64,000 nt of DNA. It comes from Microbacterium sp. SS28 (lineage in GTDB: Bacteria > Actinomycetota > Actinomycetes > Actinomycetales > Microbacteriaceae). A program made the position numbers and the translations under genes. Below, one piece after another: positions 8,747 to 17,387 of the stretch. Every line of letters begins with the position of its first letter. Position 1 is the first letter of the stretch. A model generated the notes under the pieces. The model did no database searches. It had not been told where the DNA came from and worked only from the letters and a program-made list of their open reading frames with translations. The stretch covers positions 124,001 through 188,000 of the forward strand of contig NZ_JAKWJP010000002.1 in assembly GCF_022761035.1 (NCBI RefSeq), written 5' to 3'.

Positions 8747-8755
8747 GCTGAGCGA

Positions 8756-10087
8756 TCAGTCCTCCCGGGTCCAGAGCTGCTCGATCGGGATGTCGCGGCC
8801 GAGGATGTTCTCCGCGGCCCGGTGGCCGGAGTAGAGGGCGCCCGGAACCGTCGCGGGGTCGTCGGTCCAGGTCGCCTCGCCCGCGATGTGGAGGACGCCC
8901 CCGATCGGCTTCGCGAGGTCGTCGTGGTCGGCCGTCGTCGAACCGACCGCCATGTACGCATACGCGCCATGCGCGAAGGGATCGTCCTGCCAGCGGGTGA
9001 TCCGCACCTGGGTCGGTTCCCCCACGCGGTCGCCGTAGAGCCGGCGCAGCTGCACGAGGACCGACTCGACGATCTGCTCGTCGCTCCAGGTGCGCGTCGT
9101 CTGCGCCGCGGGACCGGCCGCGAACGTCAGGAGCGTCGGCACGCCGTGCAGCGCCGACAGGTCGTACCAGGAGTGCCACCAGCGCCCCTCCGGGCCCTGC
9201 TGCCGGATCGCGTAGACGTCGTCGTCCCAGAACTTCTCGGGGAAGCGCAGGAAGACCTTCTCGAACGCGTTCATGACCAGGCGACCGAGGGCCTCCGCCT
9301 GCTGCGGCGGGAGGGGCGGCTCGATCACCACGTCGTTCGCGAGGAGCACTCCCGTGGGCACCGTGATGACCGCGGAGTCGGCAGCGAACGTGTCGTCCCC
9401 CGCCGTGACGGTGACCCCGTCGGCCGACCACCGCACGTGCGTCACGATGTGCCCGAGCCGGATGTCGAGGCCTTCGGCGATGGTCTGCGGCAGGCGGTCG
9501 TAGCCGTCCGGGAAGACGACCTCGTCGCCGTCCACTGTGTCGTCGTCGAGTCCGTGCGCCGCGAGGTCCTCGATCCACGCCCCGTACTGCTCCTCGGTGC
9601 GGTGCTCGAGATACTCGCGCACGCGCTGCGCGCGCTCGTCGTCCCAGCCCTGCGCGGCGAGTGCCCGCTCGGTCACGTCGCGGTACGAGTCATCCGGCTG
9701 CGAGTCCACCACGACCCGCGCCAGCGCCGCGTCGAGCGCATGGATGTCATCGACGTACGCCCGGGCTGCGGCATCCGTCAATCGCACTCCATCCGGTCCG
9801 TAGTGCGCGATGGGGCGGCTGTCCGGCTGATACCCGCCGACGGTGAACTCGACCATCCGCATGGCGAAGGCCGCGGCCGCCGCGGCTACGGGGGAATCGT
9901 TGATGCCGTGGATCCACGAGGCGCCGCGGTCGGTCACGAACGCGTCGCTGCGATCCGTCCACATGCGCCCTCCGACGCGGTCGCGCGCCTCGAGCACGAC
10001 GACGCGACGGCCCGCGAGAGTCAGCAGTCGGGCCGCTGTCACGCCGGCGAGACCCGCTCCGACCACGATCGTGTCGAAATGAACCAT
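8756..10087 (-). CDS. FAD-dependent amine oxidase (flavin monoamine oxidase family)
   Basis: A 443-residue flavoprotein that would oxidise an amine, polyamine or amino acid to an imine with H2O2 release. The FAD-binding start TIVVGAGLAGVTAARLL is followed by VVVLEARDRVGGRMW, the standard dinucleotide-binding and GG-rich motifs, and the C-terminal FAD contact reads HIAGEATW...GALYSGHRAAENIL. There is no signal peptide, so it is cytoplasmic. A strong GAGGAGGG ribosome-binding site lies just before the ATG. The 208 bp upstream hold no gene that I can see. Confidence 0.9.
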   Translation of the reverse strand: MVHFDTIVVGAGLAGVTAARLLTLAGRRVVVLEARDRVGGRMWTDRSDAFVTDRGASWIHGINDSPVAAAAAAFAMRMVEFTVGGYQPDSRPIAHYGPDGVRLTDAAARAYVDDIHALDAALARVVVDSQPDDSYRDVTERALAAQGWDDERAQRVREYLEHRTEEQYGAWIEDLAAHGLDDDTVDGDEVVFPDGYDRLPQTIAEGLDIRLGHIVTHVRWSADGVTVTAGDDTFAADSAVITVPTGVLLANDVVIEPPLPPQQAEALGRLVMNAFEKVFLRFPEKFWDDDVYAIRQQGPEGRWWHSWYDLSALHGVPTLLTFAAGPAAQTTRTWSDEQIVESVLVQLRRLYGDRVGEPTQVRITRWQDDPFAHGAYAYMAVGSTTADHDDLAKPIGGVLHIAGEATWTDDPATVPGALYSGHRAAENILGRDIPIEQLWTRED

Positions 10088-10295
10088 GGAAGACCCTCCT
10101 CGTGCACGGCATCGTGCGCTCCGACGCTATCGAGCCCGGCGGCGAGGCGCGAGCGCGCGAGCGGCATGGAGGGGAACGAGCCCGACCTGACGTTCCTGCC
10201 CGCGGTCTCGACGACCCTGATCGTGGAGACCGCCACGGCTCTGCGTCGGCGAGCGAGGCCGGGCCCGAGCGGGAGGTTCGCGTCTCGAGCCGCCG

Positions 10296-10835
10296 CTACG
10301 CGACCGGCTGGGTGTGGATGTCGGATTCGAGCGTCGTGCCGTTGAGCTCGAGGTAGATCCTCCGCTCGATGACCGACAGCGTCATGGCGTTCCGCCGCTC
10401 GATCGTGCGGACGGCATCGTCGATGAACCTGGGATCGAAGCTGTGCAGCGTGATGTCCTCGGCGCGGTGGATGCGCTTGCCGGCCCACGGCGCCGCGACC
10501 TTGGCCGGGTCGCGGTGCGTATAGACCACCGCGCGACCCGCCTGCATGCTCCCGAGATGGAGGCGCGCGGCATCCGGTGCGCCCACTTCGATCCACGCCG
10601 TGAGCTTGCCGGTGAGATCGCGCACCAGGACCGCCGGCTCGTCCGTCGCCGAGATGCCCTCGGTGAACGCGATGCCCTCCTCGTATTCGAGGCAGTACGC
10701 GAGCACGCGGGTCAGCATGAAGGCATCGGTCTCGGATGGATGCCGCGCGACGCGCAGGTTCAGCTCCTCGTAGACGCCGCGGTCGACATCTGCCAGCTGC
10801 ACCGTGAAGGTGTGGATCGTCGCGCCGGTGGCCAT
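10296..10835 (-). CDS. YaeQ-family protein
   Basis: A 179-residue protein matching the YaeQ family, whose fold resembles PD-(D/E)XK nucleases and whose role is not settled. Recognisable parts are the ETDAFMLTRVLAYCLEYEEG segment, the IEVGAPDAARLHLGS segment, which carries the E-V-G residues conserved in the family, and the C-terminal ERRIYLEL strand. Length is normal for the family. A TAGGCT box ends 8 nt before the ATG, again pointing to a leaderless transcript. It stands alone between the amine oxidase and a lipoprotein gene on the same strand. Confidence 0.85.
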   Translation of the reverse strand: MATGATIHTFTVQLADVDRGVYEELNLRVARHPSETDAFMLTRVLAYCLEYEEGIAFTEGISATDEPAVLVRDLTGKLTAWIEVGAPDAARLHLGSMQAGRAVVYTHRDPAKVAAPWAGKRIHRAEDITLHSFDPRFIDDAVRTIERRNAMTLSVIERRIYLELNGTTLESDIHTQPVA

Positions 10836-10863
10836 AGGGATCGAGCCTACGGGGTGCGGGCGG

Positions 10864-11451
10864 TCAGCTCTGCGGCCAGGCCACGAGCACGAGACCCTGC
10901 TTCGTGTCGGCGAACTTCACCCAGCCGTCGCCGAAGAGGTAGGTGAGGCCGTAGCCGTCCTCGTCGACCGCGATCGCGGTCTCGCCGCTCTCGGTGACGT
11001 AGACGCCCTCGGGTCCCTCTTCACGGGTCCAGCCCTCGGCGACGAGCTCGGACGCGGCCGTCTCGGCCTGCGCCTGCGTGATGGGCGCCCATCCGAAGAT
11101 CTGGACGTGGTCGGTCGCCGTCGTGAAGTCGCCCCACGTGCACTGGATGCCCTCGGGCACCTCGACGCTCGCGACGCGGAACACGTCGGCGAGCGCGGTC
11201 CATCCGAGCGAGGCGAAATCGGCCGCGGTCGTCGGCGAGATGATCGTGTCGCACTCGGGAGCATCGGCCGCCTCGGCATCCGGAGCCGGCGTCGGATCCG
11301 ACTCCGCCTCGGGAGCCGTCGTCTGGGCGGCATCCGCCGTCTTGCTGGGCTGGGGCTCGGCGTCGGGCGCAGGGGACGAGCAGGCGCTCGCGAGCATCGC
11401 GGTCGTGGCGATGGCGAGCACCGCGGCGAGCCGCGTGAGGGGTCGGGTCAT
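10864..11451 (-). CDS. Putative secreted lipoprotein
   Basis: A 195-residue probable lipoprotein. It starts with a basic end and hydrophobic stretch (MTRPLTRLAAVLAIATTAML) and a lipobox LASAC, followed by a Pro/Ala/Glu/Asp-rich linker and a globular domain with two Cys (PECDTI and IQCTW) that may form a disulfide outside the cell. The ATG overlaps the stop of the inositol-monophosphatase-type gene, so it is co-translated. The fold is not recognised with confidence; the layout resembles DUF3558-type actinobacterial lipoproteins. Function unknown. Confidence 0.8.
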   Translation of the reverse strand: MTRPLTRLAAVLAIATTAMLASACSSPAPDAEPQPSKTADAAQTTAPEAESDPTPAPDAEAADAPECDTIISPTTAADFASLGWTALADVFRVASVEVPEGIQCTWGDFTTATDHVQIFGWAPITQAQAETAASELVAEGWTREEGPEGVYVTESGETAIAVDEDGYGLTYLFGDGWVKFADTKQGLVLVAWPQS

Positions 11452-12296
11452 CAGGAGGTCTCCGTGGGGGCGGGGGGATGGAGGAGGTCCAGGTAGTCCT
11501 GGTGCAGGATGCCGTTCGTCGCGAGGGACGAGCGGTCCGAGATGGAGTCTTCTCCGCGGTACGACGTGAAGCGGCCGCCGGCCTCGCGCACGATCGGCAC
11601 GTGGGCGGCGAGGTCGTACTCCTTGACGCCGAACTCGGCGACGAACTCGAGGCGGCCTTCCGCGAGCAGCATGTACGGCCACGCGTCGCCGTAGCCGCGG
11701 TCGCGCCACACGGCGCTCGTGAGGCGCTCGAGGCTGTCGAGCTCGCCGGCCTCGCGCCATTGCGCGATGCTCTGGAAGCTCACGCTCGACTCGGCGATCC
11801 TGTCGACGCGCGAGACCGAGATGCGGCGCGTGGCGCCGTCGCTCGTGTTGGTCCACGAGCCGAGTCCGGATGCCGCCCACCAGCGGCGACCGATGGCGGG
11901 CTGGCTCACGACGCCCACGCGGGGCACGCCGTCGATGCTCAGAGCGATGAGCGTCGACCACATCGGGATGCCCTTGAGGTAGTTGGCGGTGCCGTCGATC
12001 GGGTCGATGATCCACTGGCGCGCGGAGTCGCCCGTGATGCCGAACTCCTCGCCGAAGATGCCGTCCGCCGGCCGCTGCGCCTCGATGAGCTCGCGGATCA
12101 CGCGCTCGGTCGCGAGGTCGGCCTCGGTCACGTGCGAGGCATCCGCCTTCGTGCTCACGTCGAGGTCGGGCGCGTCGAAGCGGCGCATCGACGCGGCATC
12201 CGCGGCATCCGCGAGGCTCAGCGCGAAGGCCAGGTCGTCCTGCAGATCCCCGTCGAAGGGCACGTCGAACGGCGCGGGCGAAAGGGGGGAGGGCAC
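11451..12296 (-). CDS. Inositol monophosphatase / histidinol-phosphatase family enzyme
   Basis: A 281-residue Mg-dependent, Li-sensitive-type phosphatase of the IMPase superfamily. Metal-site motifs are GEEFG, the DPIDGTANYLKG signature, and the late YDLAAHVPIVREAGGRF motif. In actinobacteria the same fold serves as inositol-1-phosphatase or as histidinol-phosphatase HisN, and the late position of the GEEFG/DPIDGT pair and overall length fit HisN-like members; the exact substrate is not provable here. The GTG start at 12296 is preferred over longer options because TATCCT at 12303-12308 lies 6 nt upstream (leaderless) and a longer form would run into tRNA-Lys on the other strand. Confidence 0.85.
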   Translation of the reverse strand: MPSPLSPAPFDVPFDGDLQDDLAFALSLADAADAASMRRFDAPDLDVSTKADASHVTEADLATERVIRELIEAQRPADGIFGEEFGITGDSARQWIIDPIDGTANYLKGIPMWSTLIALSIDGVPRVGVVSQPAIGRRWWAASGLGSWTNTSDGATRRISVSRVDRIAESSVSFQSIAQWREAGELDSLERLTSAVWRDRGYGDAWPYMLLAEGRLEFVAEFGVKEYDLAAHVPIVREAGGRFTSYRGEDSISDRSSLATNGILHQDYLDLLHPPAPTETS

Positions 12297-12388
12297 GCAT
12301 CCAGGATACGCGGGCGAGGGGGCCTCGATTTCCGTATGGCGCGATCGTGATGTAACGTAATCCCTCGGTTCGCCTCGTTGCGAATCAC

Positions 12389-12464
12389 GCACCTCTAGCT
12401 CAATCGGCAGAGCAACTGACTCTTAATCAGTGGGTTCTGGGTTCAAGTCCCAGGGGGTGCACCA
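12389..12464 (+). tRNA. tRNA-Lys (anticodon CTT)
   Basis: Complete cloverleaf with acceptor pairing GCACCTC/GGGGTGC, anticodon stem ACTGA/TCAGT and loop CTCTTAA giving anticodon CTT, T loop GTTCAAGTC, discriminator A and an encoded CCA at 12462-12464. A TAACGT -10-like box lies at 12353-12358. Confidence 0.97.
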
Positions 12465-12471
12465 CCTGCCG

Positions 12472-12498
12472 AAGGGCCTCGCGAAAGCGAGGTCCTTT
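12472..12498 (+). terminator. Terminator after tRNA-Lys
   Basis: AAGGGCCTCGC / GCGAGGTCCTT hairpin with a GAAA loop and one G-T pair, beginning 8 nt after the tRNA 3' end and followed by TTGTCGTTT. Confidence 0.8.
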
Positions 12499-12554
12499 GT
12501 CGTTTCCGCGTGTCGCGAATCGATAACGACCCGCCCGGATCAGCTCGCGTCGAC

Positions 12555-12583
12555 TTGACGATCCGCGGGAGATTTCTTAGATT
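12555..12583 (+). promoter_or_regulatory. Sigma-70-type promoter of the Liv-type transport operon
   Basis: TTGACG (12555-12560), a 17-bp spacer, and TAGATT (12578-12583) make the best consensus promoter in this part of the window. The start of transcription should fall near 12590, right at a small RNA hairpin (CCTGAA / TTCAGG within 12591-12608), leaving a leader of about 60 nt before the binding-protein gene. Confidence 0.75.
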
Positions 12584-12649
12584 GCAAAGACCTGAATCAG
12601 CTTTCAGGTTCATGCACCGAGAACCCTTCCAATGGTGAAAGGCACGCAC

Positions 12650-13846
12650 ATGCGGGTTTCAAAGAAGTTGCTCCTGGGCTCCGTGGTAGCCACGGCAGCC
12701 CTGTTCCTGGCGGCGTGCGCGCCGACCGACACGCCGTCGCCGACGAACGAGGCGGAGGGGCCCTCCGAGATCACGGTCGGCATCGTCACGAGCGAAACCG
12801 GTCCGCTCGCGGGCTACGGCAAGCAGTACCTCGACGCCTTCAAGGCCGGACTCGACTATGCCACCGACGGCTCGGGCGAGATCGACGGCACGACGATCAC
12901 GGTCGAGTACCGCGACGACGCGGGCGACCCCGACAAGGCCGTCACGGCGGTCAAGGAGCTCATCGGCTCGGGCGTCAACATCATCGCGGGCACGGCATCG
13001 TCGGGCGTCGCACTCGCCGTCGCGGAGCAGGCCGAGCAGAACAAGGTGCTCTACATCTCGGGCCCCGCCGCCGCCGACGCGATCACGGGGATCAACGACT
13101 ACACGTTCCGCTCGGGCCGCCAGAGCGCACAGGATGTCGCGACCGCCGGCACGTTCCTCGACGACCTCGAAGGCAAGACGATCACGGTCCTCGCGCAGAA
13201 CACGGCGTTCGGCACCGGCAACGAGGCGGCCGTCAAGGCGATCCTCGGCGCGCAAGGCGCCACCGTGAACTCCGTGCTCGTCCCCGAGGACGCGACCGAA
13301 TTCACACCCTTCGCGCAGCAGGTCCTCGCGAACGCGCCCGACCTCGTCTTCGTCGCATGGGCCGGCGCGACCTCGGGTGCCATGTGGCAGTCGCTCAGCC
13401 AGCAGGGCGTCCTCGACGCGATCCCCGTCGTCACGGGACTCGGCGACTCGGCGACCTTCGGCGCCTACGGCGAGGCCTCCGAGAAGATCAGCTTCCTCAA
13501 CCACTACTTCCCCGGCGGGCCCGACAACGAGGTGAACGACGCGATGGTCGAGGCCATCGAGGCGGCAGGCGGCACGCCCGACCTCTTCAGTCCCGACGGC
13601 TTCAACGCGGCGATCATGCTCGTGCACGCCATCAAGGAGGGCAAGGGCGACGTCGACGCGATGATCGCGGCGCTCGAGGGCTTCGAGTTCGACGGCCCCA
13701 AGGGCAAGACGACGGTGCGCGCGAGCGACCACGCCCTCATCCAGGAGATGTACCAGGCCAAGCTCGTCGCCGACGGCGGCGCGTTCGTGCCCGAGCTCGT
13801 CGACACGGTCTCGGCCGACGACGTCGCTCCGGCCGAAGCGCAGTGA
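12650..13846 (+). CDS. ABC transporter substrate-binding lipoprotein (branched-chain amino-acid type)
   Basis: A 398-residue periplasmic-type binding protein of the LivK/amide-binding family. It has a lipoprotein signal (MRVSKKLLLGS... to the lipobox LAAC) and then the ligand-binding fold starting EITVGIVTSETGPLAGYGKQ, with the typical GTASSGVALAVAEQAEQ segment. The ATG at 12650 is chosen because AAAGG lies 7 nt upstream; an in-frame ATG 18 nt earlier has no such site. It heads a tightly packed operon with both ATPases, both permeases and an acyl-CoA ligase, so its true ligand may be an organic acid rather than an amino acid. Confidence 0.9.
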   Translation: MRVSKKLLLGSVVATAALFLAACAPTDTPSPTNEAEGPSEITVGIVTSETGPLAGYGKQYLDAFKAGLDYATDGSGEIDGTTITVEYRDDAGDPDKAVTAVKELIGSGVNIIAGTASSGVALAVAEQAEQNKVLYISGPAAADAITGINDYTFRSGRQSAQDVATAGTFLDDLEGKTITVLAQNTAFGTGNEAAVKAILGAQGATVNSVLVPEDATEFTPFAQQVLANAPDLVFVAWAGATSGAMWQSLSQQGVLDAIPVVTGLGDSATFGAYGEASEKISFLNHYFPGGPDNEVNDAMVEAIEAAGGTPDLFSPDGFNAAIMLVHAIKEGKGDVDAMIAALEGFEFDGPKGKTTVRASDHALIQEMYQAKLVADGGAFVPELVDTVSADDVAPAEAQ

Positions 13847-13865
13847 CGCGCGGGAGCCTCCACGC

Positions 13866-14645
13866 ATGAGCACTCCAGTCCCGTCCGCGCCTCGCGGATC
13901 CGCACTCGAAGTCGAAGGCCTCGGGCTGCAGATCGGCGGCGCGACGATCCTCAAGGACGTCGACCTCGACGTCGCCGCGGGCTCGCTCGTCGGCGTCATC
14001 GGACCGAACGGCGCCGGCAAGACGACGCTCTTCAACGCGGTCTCCGGCCTCGTGAAGCCGACGTCGGGCCGGATCCTCCTGGACGGCGCCGACATCACGT
14101 CGGCGTCCGTGCCCGCACGGGCGCGGGCGGGACTGGGGCGCACCTTCCAGACGTCGAGCCTGTTCCCCAAGCTCTCGGTGCTCGAGAACGTGCGCCTCGC
14201 GGCGCAGGTCTCGATCGGGGGCGACTACTCGCTCCTCCGCTTCCCTCGGGCGACGGATGCCGCGACCCGTGTCGCGCGCGAGAAGCTCGAGGCCGTCGGA
14301 CTCGCGCACAAGAGCGAGGCTCTCGCGGGCGACATCTCGCACGGCGACAAGCGCAAGCTCGAGATCGCCGTGCTCCTGGCGACGGAGGCGAGCATCGTGC
14401 TCCTCGACGAGCCGATGGCGGGTGTCGCCTCGGGCGACGTCGCGGGACTCGTCGAGAACATCCGCGCGATGCAGCGCGAGAAGGGCTGCACCGTCCTCAT
14501 GGTCGAGCACCACATCGACGTGCTGATGGGCCTCGTCGACCGCGTCGCCGTCATGTACTTCGGCAGCATCATCGCGTTCGACACTCCCGAGAAGGTCATG
14601 GCGAACCCGCTCGTGCAGAGCGCGTACCTGGGCAGCGCCGCATGA
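13866..14645 (+). CDS. livG: ABC transporter ATP-binding protein, LivG type
   Basis: A 259-residue ATPase of the branched-chain amino-acid transporter class. Walker A is GPNGAGKTTL, the signature region reads DISHGDKRKLEIAVLLAT (the LivG-like variant of LSGGQ) and Walker B is ASIVLLDEPMAG; a switch His lies in VEHHIDVLM. The start follows the binding-protein gene by 19 nt, with GGGAG upstream. Its stop overlaps the next ATPase gene (ATGA). It energises the permeases at 15352 and 16224. The symbol marks the family and does not prove the substrate. Confidence 0.9.
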   Translation: MSTPVPSAPRGSALEVEGLGLQIGGATILKDVDLDVAAGSLVGVIGPNGAGKTTLFNAVSGLVKPTSGRILLDGADITSASVPARARAGLGRTFQTSSLFPKLSVLENVRLAAQVSIGGDYSLLRFPRATDAATRVAREKLEAVGLAHKSEALAGDISHGDKRKLEIAVLLATEASIVLLDEPMAGVASGDVAGLVENIRAMQREKGCTVLMVEHHIDVLMGLVDRVAVMYFGSIIAFDTPEKVMANPLVQSAYLGSAA

Positions 14646-15355
14646 GTGCGGAGGCGATCCTCGAGGTCGCGGGTCTCCGCTGCTCGATCGGCGGCCAGCA
14701 GGTCGTCGAGGACGTCGGCTTCACGGTCCCCGCGACCGGGATCACCGCGATCCTCGGCCGCAACGGCGTGGGCAAGACCTCGACGCTGCGCGGCATCCTG
14801 GGTCTCATCCACCGCAAGGGCGAGGTGCGGCTCGCCGGTGAGCGCATCGACGGGCTCGCGACGCATCGCATCGTGCAGCGTGGCGTCGGGTACGTCCCGG
14901 AAGACCGCGAGGTCTTCTCGAAGCTCACGGTCGCCGAGAACCTCGCGCTCGCCGAGCGGCAGCGCAATCCGCGTCGCGAGTTCGTCGACGCGCTCTTCCC
15001 CGATCTGGTGGCGCGCCGCGACCAGCAGGCGGGGACGCTCTCGGGGGGCCAGCAGCAGATGGTCTCGGTCGCCCGCGCTCTCCTCAACGACAACCGCATC
15101 CTGCTCGTCGACGAGCCGACGAAGGGGCTCGCGCCCAAGATCGTGGGCGAGGTGGCCGACGCGCTGCAGGAGGCGTCCAAGACCGTCCCGATCCTGCTCG
15201 TCGAGCAGAACCTCGAGGTCGTCCGGCGACTGGCGGGTGACGCCATCGTGATCGGAGGCGGTCGCGTCGTCCACACGGGCCCCGCCCTCGACATCCTCGA
15301 CGACGACGATCTCACCCGCCGGCTGCTCGGCGTGCACGCGGAGGTGACGCAGTGA
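14642..15355 (+). CDS. livF: ABC transporter ATP-binding protein, LivF type
   Basis: A 237-residue ATPase and the second nucleotide-binding subunit of the importer. Walker A is GRNGVGKTST, the signature is TLSGGQQQMVSVARALL and Walker B is ILLVDEPTKGLAP, which is characteristic of LivF. It overlaps its neighbours by 4 nt on both sides (ATGA at 14642 and GTGA at 15352), so the stoichiometry of the transporter is set by translational coupling. Confidence 0.9.
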   Translation: MSAEAILEVAGLRCSIGGQQVVEDVGFTVPATGITAILGRNGVGKTSTLRGILGLIHRKGEVRLAGERIDGLATHRIVQRGVGYVPEDREVFSKLTVAENLALAERQRNPRREFVDALFPDLVARRDQQAGTLSGGQQQMVSVARALLNDNRILLVDEPTKGLAPKIVGEVADALQEASKTVPILLVEQNLEVVRRLAGDAIVIGGGRVVHTGPALDILDDDDLTRRLLGVHAEVTQ

Positions 15356-16227
15356 GCACCCTCATCCTGACCCTCATCACGGGCGTCGGGCTCGGCGCCC
15401 TGTACTTCCTCGTCGCAAGCGGGCTGAGCCTCATCTACGGGCTCATGCACGTGCTCAACTTCGCGCACGGTGCGTTCCTGACGCTGAGCGCCTTCCTCGG
15501 CTGGATGGTCGCGCAGGCGCTCGGCACCGACTCGTGGGGGGCGTTCCTCGCGTCGATCGCGGTCGGGGCCGTCGTCGGAGCCGTCTTCGCGACGCTCACC
15601 GAGCTCGTCCTCATCCGCCCGCTGTACGAGCGGCACATCGAGCAGGTGCTCGTGACCGTCGGGCTCTCGTTCGCCGCCGTCGCCCTGTTCGAGGGCATCT
15701 GGGGGACCGACCCGATCCACGTCTCGGGGCCCGCGTGGCTGAAGGAGACGACCGACGTGCTGGGTGCCCGCATCCCGAACACGTACTGGGTGCTCATGAT
15801 CGCGGCGGTCCTCGTGCTCGCGGCCCTCGTGCTGTTCCTCAAGAAGACCCGCTACGGCATGGTCATCCGCGCCGGCGTAGAGAACCGGTCGATGGTCACG
15901 GCGCTGGGCATCGACGTCCGTCGGTCGTTCACGCTCGTCTTCGCGATCGGCGGCGCCGCGGCCGGCATCGGCGGTGTGCTCGCGATGCACTACTCGACCT
16001 TCGTCTCGGCCCACCTCGGCTCGACGCTGCTGATCTTCGCCTTCATCGTGACGGTCGTGGGCGGGCTCGGCTCCCTCACGGGCGCCGCGATCGCGTCGGT
16101 CATCGTCGCGGTCCTGCAACAGTTCGCGAACTTCTACCTCGGCGGGACGGGCGACTTCATCGTCGTCATCCTGCTGGCCGTCGTGCTGCTCGTGCGGCCG
16201 TCGGGACTCCTCGGGAGGAAGGCATGA
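15352..16227 (+). CDS. livH: ABC transporter permease, LivH type
   Basis: A 291-residue integral membrane subunit with about eight hydrophobic segments. The N-terminal GLGALYFLVASGLSLIYGLM and NFAHGAFLTLSAF are the LivH hallmark, followed later by the cytoplasmic coupling loop (GMVIRAGVENRSMVTALGID). It starts with GTG overlapping the ATPase stop. Its stop overlaps the second permease. Confidence 0.9.
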   Translation: MSTLILTLITGVGLGALYFLVASGLSLIYGLMHVLNFAHGAFLTLSAFLGWMVAQALGTDSWGAFLASIAVGAVVGAVFATLTELVLIRPLYERHIEQVLVTVGLSFAAVALFEGIWGTDPIHVSGPAWLKETTDVLGARIPNTYWVLMIAAVLVLAALVLFLKKTRYGMVIRAGVENRSMVTALGIDVRRSFTLVFAIGGAAAGIGGVLAMHYSTFVSAHLGSTLLIFAFIVTVVGGLGSLTGAAIASVIVAVLQQFANFYLGGTGDFIVVILLAVVLLVRPSGLLGRKA

Positions 16228-17387
16228 CCCTTCGACACGCTCAGGGACCGGATGCCGCGCAGCGACCGGGTCTCGTGCGCCGCTTCGTGCCCGCGATCGC
16301 GGGAGCGGCCGCCGTCGTCTTCATGGCGCTCCTGCCGCTCCTGAACATCTCGATCCCCGGCATCCTTCCGACGCCGACCTACCAGCCGGGCACGCTCGCG
16401 CTCCTGTCGCTGTGCATGGTGTTCGCGGCCCTCGCGCTCTCGTACAACCTGCTGCTCGGCACCGCAGGGATGCTGTCCTTCGGCCACGCGCTGTACTTCG
16501 GCGCCGGGGCGTACGGGCTCGGCATCGCGCTCGAGCTCCTGGGCGTCCCGCTGTGGCCCGGCATCTTCCTCGCGCTCGTGGGCGGCATGCTGATCGCCCT
16601 CGTCACGGGGGCCGTCGCGATGCGGGTATCGGGCATCCCGTTCGCGATGGTGACCCTCGCGTTCGCGCAGGCCGGATCCGTCCTGGTGCGGCGCAACTCC
16701 GAGGTCACGGGTGGCGAGGAGGGACTGAGCCTCAACACCGACAACGTGCCGGACGTCCTCATCGGCGTCGTCAACACGCGCAACCTGTACTGGCTCACGC
16801 TCGCCGTGCTCGTCATCGTCTATCTCGTGACGCTCTGGGTCGACACGTCGCGGCTGGGGCACCTCGTGCGCGCGACGCGCGAGAACGAGCAGCGCGTGCG
16901 CGTGCTCGGGCTGCGTCCCTACAGGGCGAAGCTGTTCGTGTTCGTCATCGCGGCGGTGCTCGCGAGCCTCGCCGGCGTCGCGTACATGCTCCTGCAGTCG
17001 GGGACCGTGCCGCGTGCCGTGTCGGCCGACCTCACGATCACGGTCCTCGTCATGGTCGTGCTCGGTGGCGTGGGGTTCCGGTGGGGTGCCATTGTGGGCG
17101 GTGTGCTCTACACGCTGCTCGATCAGCGGCTGACCGTCCTCGCCGGTTCGGAAGCGATCGCGGGGCTTCCCGACGTCCTCCGCGTGCCGCTCTCCGAGCC
17201 GCTGTTCCTGCTCGGCGTGCTGTTCATCCTCGTCGTGATGTTCCTGCCCGGCGGCATCGCGGGCACGGTCGACGCCTGGCTGCGTCGTCGGAGAGGCGAA
17301 CGCGCGCGGGTCCTGCTCCGCGCGATCGATGACGCCGAGAGGGTCCCCACGGCACAGGCCGCGACCGAGAGCCAGGCGCGCGTATGA
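16224..17387 (+). CDS. livM: ABC transporter permease, LivM type
   Basis: A 387-residue membrane permease with roughly ten hydrophobic segments. LivM features are SYNLLLGTAGMLSFGHALYF, the coupling loop VRATRENEQRVRVLGLRPYR and VVLGGVGFRWGAIVGGVLYT. The first ten or so residues (MTLRHAQGP) are encoded by a copy of a short repeat, so the natural N terminus was probably reshaped by insertion of that element; no membrane segment is affected. It overlaps the LivH-type gene and the acyl-CoA ligase gene by 4 nt each. Confidence 0.9.
   Translation: MTLRHAQGPDAAQRPGLVRRFVPAIAGAAAVVFMALLPLLNISIPGILPTPTYQPGTLALLSLCMVFAALALSYNLLLGTAGMLSFGHALYFGAGAYGLGIALELLGVPLWPGIFLALVGGMLIALVTGAVAMRVSGIPFAMVTLAFAQAGSVLVRRNSEVTGGEEGLSLNTDNVPDVLIGVVNTRNLYWLTLAVLVIVYLVTLWVDTSRLGHLVRATRENEQRVRVLGLRPYRAKLFVFVIAAVLASLAGVAYMLLQSGTVPRAVSADLTITVLVMVVLGGVGFRWGAIVGGVLYTLLDQRLTVLAGSEAIAGLPDVLRVPLSEPLFLLGVLFILVVMFLPGGIAGTVDAWLRRRRGERARVLLRAIDDAERVPTAQAATESQARV
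16228..16249 (+). repeat. REP-like element inside the livM start
   Basis: CCCTTCGACACGCTCAGGGACC contains the inverted ends CCCT / AGGG and resembles the short CTTCGACAGGCTCAGGGACC elements that I recall as scattered widely in Microbacteriaceae and other GC-rich actinobacteria. It begins two bases after the livM start codon and is translated as TLRHAQGP. Only this copy was seen in the window, so the identification rests on memory of the family of repeats. Confidence 0.45.

Noticed and set aside
10088..10295. Possible small genes in the gap between the amine oxidase and the YaeQ-family gene
   Set aside because: Open frames here are extensions of shadows; no start signal or motif was found.
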